Positions 1 to 7,845 of a stretch of DNA of 64,000 nt are shown here, in pieces. The position numbers and the translations under genes are program-made. The DNA is from Paraplanobispora siamensis. Its GTDB lineage: Bacteria; Actinomycetota; Actinomycetes; Streptosporangiales; Streptosporangiaceae. The DNA lies in NCBI RefSeq assembly GCF_016863175.1, contig NZ_BOOJ01000032.1, positions 124,001 through 188,000 of the forward strand. The letters run 5' to 3'. The notes beneath the pieces are model-generated. The model did not search any database, had not been told where the DNA came from, and saw only the letters and a program-made list of their open reading frames with translations. The stretch's first letter is position 1. Each line of letters opens with the position of its first letter.

Positions 1-389
1 CCGGGGGCGGCGTAGGTCGCCCACCGGGAGGCGGGGCTGCTGTCGCCGTGGAGCACGAAGTCGACGTCCAGCTCCCCGGCGGGCTGCCGTACGGCGCGCA
101 CGGTGTAGGTGCGGATCGGGTTGCGCAGCGCCTCCGGGAGCATCCGCCAGCGCTGGTACCAGTCGGAACCCTGGCCGATCGGGCTGAAGGTGCCGTCGGG
201 CAGCGGGAGGACGACCTTGATGCGCTGGTCGTTGCCCTTGTCCGCGAACAGGGTGAGGTCGTCGCCGGTGAAGGTGATCCTGACGAAGCTGGGGCTGAGC
301 CGCCGGACGCGCAGGACGCGGACGTCGAAGGGACGGTAGGCGGAGATCTCCTCCGCCTGTTCCGCGGTCTGCTCGGTGGTCACGGTCAT
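1..389 (-). CDS. siderophore-interacting protein, N-terminal part (truncated by window edge)
   Basis: Cytoplasmic FAD/NAD(P)H flavoprotein of the SIP (ViuB) family, which releases iron from imported ferric siderophores by reduction. Translating the minus strand from the ATG at 389 gives about 129 residues that look like the FAD-binding beta-barrel: FDVRVLRVRRLSPSFVRITF near residue 20, and RTYTVRAV near residue 95, the usual RxYT flavin-binding motif. The NAD(P)-binding half lies beyond the left edge. An IdeR-type iron box lies 40 bp upstream, which supports iron control. Known for the family: monomeric ferric reductase of 250-290 aa. The family call rests on the RxYT motif and the iron box, because only the N-terminal half is visible. 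Confidence 0.85.
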   Translation of the reverse strand, partial: MTVTTEQTAEQAEEISAYRPFDVRVLRVRRLSPSFVRITFTGDDLTLFADKGNDQRIKVVLPLPDGTFSPIGQGSDWYQRWRMLPEALRNPIRTYTVRAVRQPAGELDVDFVLHGDSSPASRWATYAAP

Positions 390-428
390 GGGCGCCGCTT
401 TCGCTCGAAGGTACCTGCCAAGAGCAAC

Positions 429-447
429 TTAGCTTTGCCTAACCTTA
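429..447 (-). promoter_or_regulatory. IdeR/DmdR1-type iron box
   Basis: The 19-mer TTAGCTTTGCCTAACCTTA agrees at 15 of 19 positions with the actinobacterial DtxR/IdeR consensus TTAGGTTAGGCTAACCTAA. It sits 40-58 bp upstream of the siderophore-interacting protein start, a normal place for iron-dependent repression. It also abuts the stop codon of the CHAP gene (448-450), so that gene's 3' end and this operator are adjacent. Confidence 0.8.
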
Positions 448-1203
448 TTAATCAACTTCCGAGGGGGTCGGAGCGGCCTCGGAATCCCGCGGCGGGTACG
501 GGTGCCGTCCCCGTCTGCGGTGCCTGCCGCCGGCCGACGGGCGCGGCTGCCACCGGGCGGCCAGGAAGGTCCAGCCCACGACCAGCGCCAGCAGCATCGT
601 CAGCGGGGCGGGCTCCAGCAGGGGGAACGTCCCGTCCGAGTCGTACAGGACCAGGGACACCGAGTTGGCGGCGGGCGTGGGATCGACCTCGACCGGCTTG
701 GGTCCGGAGGCGTTCGCGTCCTGCGGGGGGATCTGGTTGAGGGTCTCCTTGACCTTGCGGGGCAGCCCGTAGCCGACGATCTTCTCCCCGTCACGGGCCT
801 TGCGCTTGAGCCAGACGCGGTCGACGTTCGCCTCGATGGTGTGGATCGTTCCACCCTCCACGCGCTCCACGACGCCCACATGGTCGATGCCCTTGATGTC
901 CTTGCCGCCGGACCAGTCGAAGAAGACCAGCGCCCCGGGCTCCGGCACGTCCGACCAGGCGCCGTTGGTCTCGAACCAGCGGGCGTGGGAGGGCGTCCAG
1001 GCGAACTGGCCGACGTACTCCTGCACCCCGGCCCGCTCCGCGGCCCAGGCGATGAACATGTCGCACCACGGGGCCGAGCGGTACTGGGGGTCGCCGACCT
1101 CGGCGGAGTACCAGTGGCCGAACTTGGTGTGCTGTCCTGGGCGTTCGCGGTAGCCGAGCTCGGCCACCATGACCTTCAGCAGATCGTCACCGATCGGATC
1201 CAC
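448..1203 (-). CDS. CHAP-domain cell-wall hydrolase with C-terminal membrane anchor
   Basis: Predicted 251-aa protein. Residues about 10-150 form a CHAP (cysteine, histidine-dependent amidohydrolase/peptidase) domain: the Cys is in APWCDMFIAWAAERAG (about residue 47), the His in IDHVGVVE (about 107), and NVDRVWLKRK follows. CHAP enzymes cleave peptidoglycan amide or cross-bridge bonds. After a Pro/Asp linker there is one hydrophobic segment (LTMLLALVVGWTFLAARW, about 203-220) and a basic tail, so the C-terminus is probably anchored. There is no N-terminal signal peptide from the GTG at 1203, so the topology is unclear. The start is uncertain because no well-spaced ribosome site is visible. 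The gene has the same orientation as the iron-regulated gene but probably a separate promoter. Confidence 0.8.
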   Translation of the reverse strand: MDPIGDDLLKVMVAELGYRERPGQHTKFGHWYSAEVGDPQYRSAPWCDMFIAWAAERAGVQEYVGQFAWTPSHARWFETNGAWSDVPEPGALVFFDWSGGKDIKGIDHVGVVERVEGGTIHTIEANVDRVWLKRKARDGEKIVGYGLPRKVKETLNQIPPQDANASGPKPVEVDPTPAANSVSLVLYDSDGTFPLLEPAPLTMLLALVVGWTFLAARWQPRPSAGGRHRRRGRHPYPPRDSEAAPTPSEVD

Positions 1204-1394
1204 GGCTGCCCGTCACTCCGTTCACTCGCCCCCGCCCTCAGGTGAAGGTCACCATCCGATAACGCCGAACTGTATTCGCGTAAACCCGTATAAGTCGGGC
1301 GAATGGCTAATGAATGCCGGATTCGATGGATGAAGCGACATGAAACGGTCCATCGCTTACCATGCGCGTCGGTCTCCGGTTGAGGCCTATTAAG

Positions 1395-1406
1395 ACAAGC
1401 GCTTGT
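1395..1406. promoter_or_regulatory. palindromic operator candidate ahead of the Old Yellow Enzyme gene
   Basis: ACAAGCGCTTGT is a perfect 12-bp palindrome with a central CG, 16 bp upstream of the ATG at 1423. TetR and LacI family sites both look like this. No regulator gene is adjacent, so the factor is unknown. The rest of 1204-1416 (AT-richer than its surroundings) probably carries the divergent promoters for the CHAP and OYE genes; I could not place clear -35/-10 pairs there. Confidence 0.45.
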
Positions 1407-1422
1407 TTGGTAGACAGTGGGC

Positions 1423-2595
1423 ATGGCCGAGAACGCGCCCGACGTCTTCGCTCCCGCGAGGCTCGGGCCGATCACTTTACGAAACCGCCTGATCAAGGCC
1501 GCGACGTTCGAGGGCAGGACCCCGGAGGCGCTGGTCTCCGACGACCTGGTGGAGTTCCACCGGCAGATGGCCGCCGGAGGGGTCGGCATGACCACGGTGG
1601 CGTACTGCGCCGTCGCCCCGGAGGGCCGTACCCAGCGCAGGCAGATCTGGATGCGGCCCGAGGCCGTCGCGGGGCTGCGCCGCCTGGCCGATGCCGTACA
1701 CGCCGAGGGCGCGGCCGTCTCCGCGCAGATCGGGCACGCCGGGCCGGTGGCGAACCCGGCCTCCAACCGGCTCCCCGCGCTGGGCCCGTCCCGGCGGTTC
1801 AACCCGCTGGGGATGACCATGACCCGCGCGGCGACACCTGACGACATCACCCGCGTCGTGCGGGCCCACGCCGACGCGGCGCGGCTGGCCGCCGAGTCGG
1901 GCTTCGACGCCGTCGAGGTCCACTTCGGGCACAACTATCTGGCCAGCGCGTTCCTCAGCCCCCGCCTCAACCGGCGCGACGACGCCTACGGCGGGAACCT
2001 GGCCGGCCGGGCCCGGATGGCCCGCGAGATCGCCCGCGCCGTACGGGAGGCCGTGGGCGGCCGGATCGCGATCCTCGCCAAGCTCAACATGGACGACGGG
2101 GTCCGCGGCGGCCTGGTGCCCGAGGAGAGCCTGCAGGTCGCGGCCTGGCTGGAGGAGGACGGCGGGCTCGACGCCATCGAGCTGACCGCGGGCAGCTCAC
2201 TGCTCAACCCGATGTACCTGTTCCGGGGCGAGGCGCCGGTCAAGGAGTTCGCCGCGGTCTTCCCGCAGCCCCAGCGGCTGGGCGTGCGCCTGCTGGGCGG
2301 CCGTCTCCTGCGGGAGTATCCCTACAGGGAGGCATACCTCCTCGATCAGGCCCGCGCCTTCCGCGCCGCCCTGCGCACGCCGCTGGTCCTGCTCGGCGGG
2401 ATCACCGGGATCACCGGGATGGAACTGGCCATGCGCGAGGGCTTCGAGTTCGCCGCGATGGGTCGGGCGCTGCTCATGGACCCCGATCTGCCGAACCGCG
2501 TCCGCGAGGACCGAGCCGTCGTCTCCGGCTGCACCCACTGCAACCGCTGCATGCCGACGACCTACCGCCGCACCCGCTGTGTCCTGGTCGAATAG
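1423..2595 (+). CDS. Old Yellow Enzyme family NADH:flavin oxidoreductase
   Basis: FMN-dependent ene-reductase of about 390 aa with a TIM barrel. Visible signatures: FAPARLGPITLRNRLIKAA at the N-terminus (barrel strand 1), VEVHFGHNYLASAFLSPRLN then RRDDAYGGN in the middle (substrate and FMN contacts, close to the family's HGYL...FLSPxxNxRxDxYGG), and LLGGITG plus FAAMGRALLMDPDLPNRV near the end (FMN phosphate site). The C-terminus SGCTHCNRCMPTTYRRTRC is cysteine-rich (CxxCxxC), as in the single-domain OYE subgroup. The ATG at 1423 is preferred; an in-frame GTG lies at 1417 and neither has a strong ribosome site. It probably reduces an activated C=C bond of unknown substrate. A palindromic operator candidate lies just upstream. 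Confidence 0.85.
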   Translation: MAENAPDVFAPARLGPITLRNRLIKAATFEGRTPEALVSDDLVEFHRQMAAGGVGMTTVAYCAVAPEGRTQRRQIWMRPEAVAGLRRLADAVHAEGAAVSAQIGHAGPVANPASNRLPALGPSRRFNPLGMTMTRAATPDDITRVVRAHADAARLAAESGFDAVEVHFGHNYLASAFLSPRLNRRDDAYGGNLAGRARMAREIARAVREAVGGRIAILAKLNMDDGVRGGLVPEESLQVAAWLEEDGGLDAIELTAGSSLLNPMYLFRGEAPVKEFAAVFPQPQRLGVRLLGGRLLREYPYREAYLLDQARAFRAALRTPLVLLGGITGITGMELAMREGFEFAAMGRALLMDPDLPNRVREDRAVVSGCTHCNRCMPTTYRRTRCVLVE

Positions 2596-2632
2596 TATTC
2601 ACCGGGTATCACGTGACGGGGGCGGGTTCTCG

Positions 2633-3076
2633 ATGTTCGACGACAAGACGCAGGAGACTCTGCGCCGCCTGCTGGACCTCGCCGAGCACCCCTCCACCTC
2701 GCAGGAGGAACGGACCCTCGCGATCGCCCGCGTCCGGGCCCTGATCATGGTCCCGGAGGACGACGCCCGCCGCGCGCCGGTGACCCCGGCGATGGAGGCG
2801 GGCCTGCTGCGCCGGATCGCGCCGCTGGCCCGGCGGGTCGACGAGGACCTGGTCGAGGAGGTCCACGGCGACCTGTACACCTTCAGCACCCGCTACCGGG
2901 TCATCGGCGAGGTCGCCGAGGAGATGGCCCACCTGCTGGAGCGCTGGAGCGCCGTCCCCGCCGCCAAACGCCACCGCCACGAGGAACCCGTCCGGGTCGC
3001 CGCCGCCAGGCTCGCCTACCTCCTCCAGCGCCGCGACCTGTTCCGCTCCTCCCGCTGGAACGGCCGCCCCCGCTAG
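2633..3076 (+). CDS. hypothetical protein, about 147 aa, helical
   Basis: Not recognised. The ATG at 2633 gives a soluble, strongly charged, alpha-helical protein beginning MFDDKTQETLRRLLDLAEHP, with no membrane segment or signal peptide. The reading frame is open back to a GTG at 2579 overlapping the OYE stop; the ATG is preferred because a G-rich stretch precedes it and the upstream 18 residues look non-coding. It lies 37 bp after the OYE gene on the same strand and may be cotranscribed. Codon use (GC at third positions) matches its neighbours, so it is probably real. Confidence 0.6.
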   Translation: MFDDKTQETLRRLLDLAEHPSTSQEERTLAIARVRALIMVPEDDARRAPVTPAMEAGLLRRIAPLARRVDEDLVEEVHGDLYTFSTRYRVIGEVAEEMAHLLERWSAVPAAKRHRHEEPVRVAAARLAYLLQRRDLFRSSRWNGRPR

Positions 3077-3213
3077 GGGGTGTTCCCGGAGCGGTGAGCG
3101 GGTACGGCGGCGCACGCCGGGCCGCGGACCCGCCCCACGGGCGGGCAAACCCGGCCTCCCCTGAGCAAGCTCGGCCACCATGAGCACCCTGGCGTCGTGG
3201 ACACCCTGATGCC

Positions 3214-3360
3214 ATAGGTGGGCGCGGCTGCCGTAAGACGCGGCTCGGGTGGGCGACACCCGGCCCACCGCGAACGTGCCTCACGGGTGGACGGCACCCG
3301 CTTTACCGCGGACGTGCGCCTCACAGGTGGGTGACACCGGCCTGCCACGGGCCGTTGGCG
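3214..3360. repeat. degenerate tandem repeat, units of about 33-40 bp, in a non-coding gap
   Basis: The stretch 3077-3511 has no convincing gene. Within it a unit beginning GGTGGGCGACACC and ending near ACGTGCCTCAC recurs at about 3247, 3284 (GGGTGGACGGCACCCG...) and 3324 (AGGTGGGTGACACC...), with a weaker start at about 3214. Spacings are about 33, 38 and 40 bp. The shared words are GGTGG, GACACC/GGCACC, ACCGCGAACGTG/ACCGCGGACGTG and CTCAC. I do not recognise the family; a decayed minisatellite between convergent transcription units is the simplest reading. Confidence 0.5.
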
Positions 3361-3511
3361 GCGTGGGTGGCATTACGCCGGCTCGCGTGATACCTGCTTT
3401 GCCTTGCCGGGCCTTCGTGGCGGCCGCTGTGGGGGAGCGGGACGCAGGCGTCGTTTGAGCCCCTGTCGGCATGCGCAGTCGACGTCCGGGCATGGAAGCG
3501 CAGTGGGTCAG

Positions 3512-4303
3512 TCAGGTGGGTCCGCCAGGTGGATCCGCCAGCGGCTTCATCCGGGTCCAGCTGGCCCAGCCGCGCTCGCGCATCAGGTCCATGAGCCGCT
3601 TGGACCGTGGGTCGGACTCGAGGGCGAGTGCGTCCAGAAGTTCGAACGGCAGGTCGTCGTGCGTCATGTCGTCGAGGTCGGTCTCGCCGGAGGTCTGTGC
3701 CTGCTCGGCCAGGCCGGCGGCCATGACGTCGGCGATTTCCTCCAGACGCGGATCGTCGTCCGCGTCGCTTTCCGACATCTCCGACAGGATCCGATAGAGC
3801 CAGACGACTTGCGGGTCATGGAGCTGCGCGAATTTCTCGGGCATGATCTCGCGGATGTGATCGGGCCAGCGGGCCGCAAGCAGGATCCACCCGTCCCGCT
3901 CACCCTCCACCACCCGCTCCGCCACTCCGATCTCCCGGAGCCGGTCGAGATAGGAGACCACCTCCGGCGGGAGGACCAGACTGTCCCCGGAAGCGAGCTG
4001 CGCGATCTGCCTGCGGCTGGTCTCAAGCCGTTCGATCTCCTCGCGCAGGTGGCGGTCGATCCTCTGGACCGCCTCGGCGAAGGTCGACGCGTCGGCTTCG
4101 AGCATCCGGCCGATCTGGGACAGCGGCACGCCCGCGTTGGCGAGGGTGCGGATCTTGATGAGGGACACGACTGCCATTGCGCCGTACCGCCGGTAACCCG
4201 ACTCGTCCCGCTCCGGCTCGGGCAGGAGCCCGATCTGGTGATAGTGCCGTACCGCCCGTACCGTGACGCCGGCATACGCCGCCAGTTGACCGATCGTCAG
4301 CAT
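3512..4303 (-). CDS. MerR family transcriptional regulator
   Basis: Predicted 263-aa DNA-binding protein. It starts MLTIGQLAAYAGVTVRAVRH and continues YHQIGLLPEPERDESGYRRYG, a textbook MerR winged helix-turn-helix (residues 1-70), followed by the long coiled-coil dimer helix (about 85-120). The C-terminal 140 residues are acidic and helical, without the Cys pattern of metal sensors, so a drug or organic ligand is more likely. It is encoded immediately downstream of, and on the same strand as, a DrrAB-type ABC exporter, 44 bp away, so it probably belongs to that transcription unit and controls it. A MerR-like dyad sits in the exporter promoter (6070-6082). The ATG at 4303 is fixed by the start of the HTH. 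Confidence 0.85.
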   Translation of the reverse strand: MLTIGQLAAYAGVTVRAVRHYHQIGLLPEPERDESGYRRYGAMAVVSLIKIRTLANAGVPLSQIGRMLEADASTFAEAVQRIDRHLREEIERLETSRRQIAQLASGDSLVLPPEVVSYLDRLREIGVAERVVEGERDGWILLAARWPDHIREIMPEKFAQLHDPQVVWLYRILSEMSESDADDDPRLEEIADVMAAGLAEQAQTSGETDLDDMTHDDLPFELLDALALESDPRSKRLMDLMRERGWASWTRMKPLADPPGGPT

Positions 4304-4347
4304 GCTCCGATCCTGCCTCCGATTCGCCCGGACCCGGTCCGTCCGGC

Positions 4348-5109
4348 TCAGGAGATCCTGCGACGGTAGGAGATGTTGGCGAAGACGCAGGCGACGACGA
4401 GGATGCCGACGCACCAGGCGAGGGCGATCCAGATGCCGGTGCCGACCGGCTTCTGGGTGAACAGGTCCCGGATCGTGTCGACGATGGGCGTCACCGGCTG
4501 GTGCTCGGCGAAGGCGCGCACCGGACCGGGCATGGTCTCGGTGAGCACGAACGCCGAACTGAGGAACGGCAGGAACATGAGCGGGTAGGCGAACGCGCCC
4601 GCGCCGTCGGGGGACTTCGCCGTGAGACCGGGGATGACGGCGAGCCACGTCAACGCCAGGGTGAACAGGATCAGGATCCCGGCGACCCCGAGCCATGCCC
4701 CGACTCCCGCCCCCGAGCGGAAGCCCGCCAGGAGAGCGACGCCCACGACGACCGCGAGCGAGATCAGGTTGGCGACCAGTGAGGTCAGCACGTGCGCCCA
4801 CAGCACGGAAGAGCGTGCGATCGGCATGGACTGGAACCGCTCGAAGATGCCGCTCCTCATGTCCATGAAGAGCCGGAACGCGGTGTAGGAGATGCCCGAG
4901 GCGATCGTGATGAGCAGGATGCCGGGCAGCATGTAGTTCACATACGAATCCGACCCCGTTCTGATCGCGCCGCCGAACACGTAGACGAACATCAGCATCA
5001 TGGCGATCGGCGTGATCACGGTCGTGATGACGGTGTCCGGGCTGCGGATGATGTGGCGCAGGGACCGTCCCAGCAGGACGGCGGTGTCGCCGAGGAAATG
5101 CCTGTTCAT
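4348..5109 (-). CDS. ABC-2 type exporter permease (DrrB-like)
   Basis: Integral membrane subunit of 253 aa with about six hydrophobic segments: VITTVITPIAMMLMFVYVF near 30, then segments near 60, 105, 145, 175 and 230. This is the size and pattern of DrrB-type permeases that export hydrophobic drugs. The N-terminus contains the usual cytoplasmic amphipathic stretch (RSLRHIIRSPD) before the first segment. The gene overlaps the ATPase gene by 4 bp (ATGA), so the two are translationally coupled and form one transporter. The substrate is unknown; antibiotic self-protection or multidrug efflux are typical roles. Confidence 0.87.
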   Translation of the reverse strand: MNRHFLGDTAVLLGRSLRHIIRSPDTVITTVITPIAMMLMFVYVFGGAIRTGSDSYVNYMLPGILLITIASGISYTAFRLFMDMRSGIFERFQSMPIARSSVLWAHVLTSLVANLISLAVVVGVALLAGFRSGAGVGAWLGVAGILILFTLALTWLAVIPGLTAKSPDGAGAFAYPLMFLPFLSSAFVLTETMPGPVRAFAEHQPVTPIVDTIRDLFTQKPVGTGIWIALAWCVGILVVACVFANISYRRRIS

Positions 5110-6050
5110 CGTGCGTCCTTACTCGTCCGGGCGGTCGCTGCGGTAATCGCCGGTCGTCCGCCGTCCTTGCGGCGGTCCTGGCGGTCTTCGCCGTTCTCAC
5201 GGCCCTTGCCGTCTTCGCCGTTCTCACGGCCCTTGCCGTCTTCGCGCTCTTCGCGCTCTTCGCGGTCCTCGCCGTCGTCGCCGACCACGGCGAGGAAGAC
5301 CTCCTCGAGGGTCGGCTGCTTCTCGACGTATTCGACCTTGACGGGCGGGAGCAGCCGCTTGAGCTCCTCCAGGGTCCCGTTCACGATGATCCGGCCCCGG
5401 TGCAGGATCGCGATCCGGTCGGCGAGCTGCTCGGCCTCGTCCAGATACTGCGTCGTGAGCAGCACCGTGGTGCCCCGCCCGGCGAGTTCCTTGACGACCT
5501 GCCACACCTCGATGCGCCCTTGCGGGTCGAGCCCGGCGGTCGGCTCGTCGAGGAAGATGACCGGCGGATTCCCGACCAGGCTCATCGCGATGTCCAGGCG
5601 GCGGCGCATGCCTCCGGAGTACGCCGCCACCTTCCGCGCGCCCGCGTCGGCGAGCGAGAAACGGGCGAGCAGGTCATCCGCGATCCGGCCCGGATTCTCG
5701 AGGTGCCGCAACCGGGCGACCAGCACCAGGTTCTCCCGTCCGCTGAGGATCTCGTCGACCGCCGCGAACTGCCCGGTGAGACTGATGGACTCGCGTACGT
5801 CGGCGGCCTGCGTGGCGACGTCGAAGCCGTTGACGCGGGCGGTCCCCGCGTCGGCCCTGAGCAGGGTGGACAGGATCTTCACGGCCGTGGTCTTGCCCGC
5901 CCCGTTGGAGCCGAGCAGGGCGAAGATGCCGCCTCGCGCCACCTCGAAGTCGACGCCGCGCAGCACGCGCAGCTCTTTGTACGATTTCTCCAGGCCCTGT
6001 ACGTGGATCGCGGGCCCCTGGACCTGATCGGTCGTCGGCGGGATGCTCAT
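5106..6050 (-). CDS. ABC exporter ATP-binding protein (DrrA-like) with acidic repeat tail
   Basis: ATPase partner of the adjacent permease, about 314 aa. Walker A GSNGAGKTTAVKIL (about residue 39), Q-loop SLTGQFAAVDE, signature YSGGMRRRLDIAMS, Walker B VIFLDEPTAGLD and H-loop-region TTQYLDEAEQLADRIAIL are all present; the H-loop His is replaced by Gln (TTQY), as is usual in DrrA proteins. After the core, the DrrA-type C-terminal segment (PTLEEVFLAVVG) leads into a Glu/Asp/Arg/Gly-rich tail of about 50 residues coded by a 27-bp tandem repeat. The start is placed at the ATG at 6050 because the frame's earlier start, at 6107, lies upstream of the predicted promoter and operator. Confidence 0.87.
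   Translation of the reverse strand: MSIPPTTDQVQGPAIHVQGLEKSYKELRVLRGVDFEVARGGIFALLGSNGAGKTTAVKILSTLLRADAGTARVNGFDVATQAADVRESISLTGQFAAVDEILSGRENLVLVARLRHLENPGRIADDLLARFSLADAGARKVAAYSGGMRRRLDIAMSLVGNPPVIFLDEPTAGLDPQGRIEVWQVVKELAGRGTTVLLTTQYLDEAEQLADRIAILHRGRIIVNGTLEELKRLLPPVKVEYVEKQPTLEEVFLAVVGDDGEDREEREEREDGKGRENGEDGKGRENGEDRQDRRKDGGRPAITAATARTSKDAR
5184..5246. repeat. 27-bp tandem repeat inside the DrrA-like gene
   Basis: Two exact 27-bp copies (5184-5210 and 5211-5237) and the first bases of a third. Read on the coding strand they encode GKGRENGED twice. 27 bp keeps frame, so copy number can change without disrupting the protein. Adjacent CTCTTCGCG hexamer-like repeats encode a REEREE stretch. 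Confidence 0.8.
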
Positions 6051-6069
6051 GGCTGCCAGCATGGAGGGC

Positions 6070-6082
6070 TGACGCAGCGTCA
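6070..6082 (-). promoter_or_regulatory. MerR-type dyad operator in the exporter promoter
   Basis: TGACGCAGCGTCA is a dyad with 6-bp arms around a single centre base, starting 20 bp upstream of the DrrA-like ATG at 6050. On the minus strand it lies in TTGACC-TTGACGCTGCGTCAG, so the dyad overlaps or follows a -35-like TTGAC. MerR proteins bind dyads placed between -35 and -10 boxes, and a MerR gene is the last gene of this unit. The match of site and regulator is inferred. Confidence 0.55.
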
Positions 6083-6104
6083 AGGTCAAGCCCGCGGGAG
6101 AAGA

Positions 6105-6142
6105 CACGGGCCCGGTCCGGAGTGATCCGGACCGGGCCCGTG
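6105..6142 (-). terminator. strong hairpin terminator after the MFS exporter gene
   Basis: A perfect 17-bp stem (CACGGGCCCGGTCCGGA and its complement) with a 4-nt GTGA loop lies 22 bp past the stop codon of the MFS gene. There is no U-tract, as is common for actinobacterial terminators. It insulates the MFS unit from the downstream ABC exporter promoter. Confidence 0.8.
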
Positions 6143-6163
6143 CCGTACGGTCTACCGGGCGGG

Positions 6164-7744
6164 TCAGTGACCCGCAGTGCTCTCCATGATCAGGCGCTCG
6201 TCGCCCGACAGCGTGTTGAGCGGCTTCTCCTTGATGAACAGCACCGCCACCAGCGCGAGCGCGGTCAGCGGCACGCCGATGAGGAACAGCTCGGCGGTGG
6301 CCGTGGCGTACACGTCCTGGATGACGCGGACCACGGGGGCCGGCAGGGTGGAGATGTCCGGGACGGAGTGGCTCTCACCGCCGCCTCCGCCGCCGGCGGC
6401 CGCCGGCGGGCCGAGCTTCTCGGTCATGAGCGCGGTGATCCGGTTGGCGAGCACCGCGCCCAGGGCGCTGACGCCGACCGCGCCGCCCATGCTGCGGAAG
6501 AAGGTCAGCACCGAGGTGGTGACGCCCAGGTCGTGGGCGGCCACGTCGTTCTGCGCGGCGAGGACCAGGTTCTGCATGAGCATGCCGACGCCGATGCCGA
6601 GCACCGCCATGTACACCGACAGCAGCAGCGTGCTCGTCTGCCCGTCGATCGTGGACAGCAGACCCATACCGGCGAGCATGACGACGCCGCCGGCCACCAG
6701 GAAGCCCTTCCACCGGCCCCACTTGGTGATGAGCTGGCCCGCCACCGTCGAGGAGACCAGCAGGCCGAAGACCATCGGCAGGCTCATCAGGCCCGCGACG
6801 GTCGGGGACTTGCCGAGCGCCACCTGGAAGTACTGCGACAGGAACACCGTGCCGCCGAACATCGCCACACCGACCAGCACGCTGGCCACGGTGGCCAGGG
6901 TGACGGTGCGGTTCCTGAAGATGGACAGCGGGATGATGGGCTCGGCGGCCCGCGACTCCACCCACAGGGCCAGCGCCAGGGTGACCAGGCCGCCGCCGAC
7001 CAGGCCGGCGGTCCACCAGGAGGCCCACTCGAACTGGTTGCCCGCCAGCGACGACCACACCAGCAGCGTGCAGACGCCCAGCGTGATCAGGAACGCGCCG
7101 AGATAGTCGACCTTGACTTCCTTGCGCACCACGGGCAGGTCCAGCGTGCGCTGCAGCAGCACGATGGCCAGGATCGTGAACGGCACGCCGATCAGGAAGC
7201 ACCAGCGCCAGCCGAGCCAGGAGGTGTCGACCAGCACGCCGCCGATGAGCGGGCCGGCGACGGTGCCGACGCCGAAGACGGCGCCGAAGACGCCGGCGTA
7301 GCGGCCGAGCTCACGCGGCGGGATCATGGCCGCCATCACGACCATGGACAGCGCGGTCATACCGCCGGCGCCGATGCCCTGCACGACGCGGCTGACGATG
7401 AGGATCTCCACGTTGGGGGTCAGACCCGCGATCAGCGAGCCGACCACGAACAGTCCCAGTGAGAGCTGGATCAGGAGCTTCTTGCTGTACAGGTCGGCCA
7501 TCTTGCCCCAGAGCGGCACCGTGGCCGTCATGGCCAGCAGCTCGGAGGTGACGATCCAGGTGTAGACGGTCTGCGAGCCGTTCAGGTCGGTGATGATGCG
7601 CGGCAGGGCGTTGGCCACGACGGTCGAGGCCAGGATGGACACGAACATGCCCACCATCAGCCCCGACAGCGCCTGCAGGACCTTGCGGCGGGAGGTTTGG
7701 GTGGGCGCGTCCACGAGAGTGGGCGGCTCACTGGTGCTGGTCAT
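6164..7744 (-). CDS. MFS drug exporter, DHA2 (EmrB/QacA) family, 14 TM
   Basis: Predicted 526-aa proton-driven multidrug exporter. It has about fourteen membrane helices, the DHA2 length, and a large periplasmic loop near residues 445-470 rich in Gly. Motif A appears as PLWGKMADLYSKKLLIQLSL (about 75-94), and motif C-like glycine/proline stretches follow (FGAVFGVGTVAGPLIGGVL). The upstream gene on the same strand, 101 bp away, is a TetR repressor, so this is a regulator-pump pair in one unit. A GAGGAAGA ribosome site precedes the ATG at 7744. The substrate cannot be told from the sequence. Confidence 0.92.
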   Translation of the reverse strand: MTSTSEPPTLVDAPTQTSRRKVLQALSGLMVGMFVSILASTVVANALPRIITDLNGSQTVYTWIVTSELLAMTATVPLWGKMADLYSKKLLIQLSLGLFVVGSLIAGLTPNVEILIVSRVVQGIGAGGMTALSMVVMAAMIPPRELGRYAGVFGAVFGVGTVAGPLIGGVLVDTSWLGWRWCFLIGVPFTILAIVLLQRTLDLPVVRKEVKVDYLGAFLITLGVCTLLVWSSLAGNQFEWASWWTAGLVGGGLVTLALALWVESRAAEPIIPLSIFRNRTVTLATVASVLVGVAMFGGTVFLSQYFQVALGKSPTVAGLMSLPMVFGLLVSSTVAGQLITKWGRWKGFLVAGGVVMLAGMGLLSTIDGQTSTLLLSVYMAVLGIGVGMLMQNLVLAAQNDVAAHDLGVTTSVLTFFRSMGGAVGVSALGAVLANRITALMTEKLGPPAAAGGGGGGESHSVPDISTLPAPVVRVIQDVYATATAELFLIGVPLTALALVAVLFIKEKPLNTLSGDERLIMESTAGH

Positions 7745-7845
7745 TCTTCCTCGGTTTCTCAGGCGGGAGAGGTCAAGCAGGGATGGTCGAAGGGAGGCCG
7801 GGACTCACCGGGTCGGGGCTCGACAGGGGACTCGACAGGGGGGAC

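Noticed and set aside
3249-3458. A 69-codon plus frame in the repeat region.
   Set aside because: Its sequence simply follows the degenerate repeats, and no ribosome site or recognisable domain is present.
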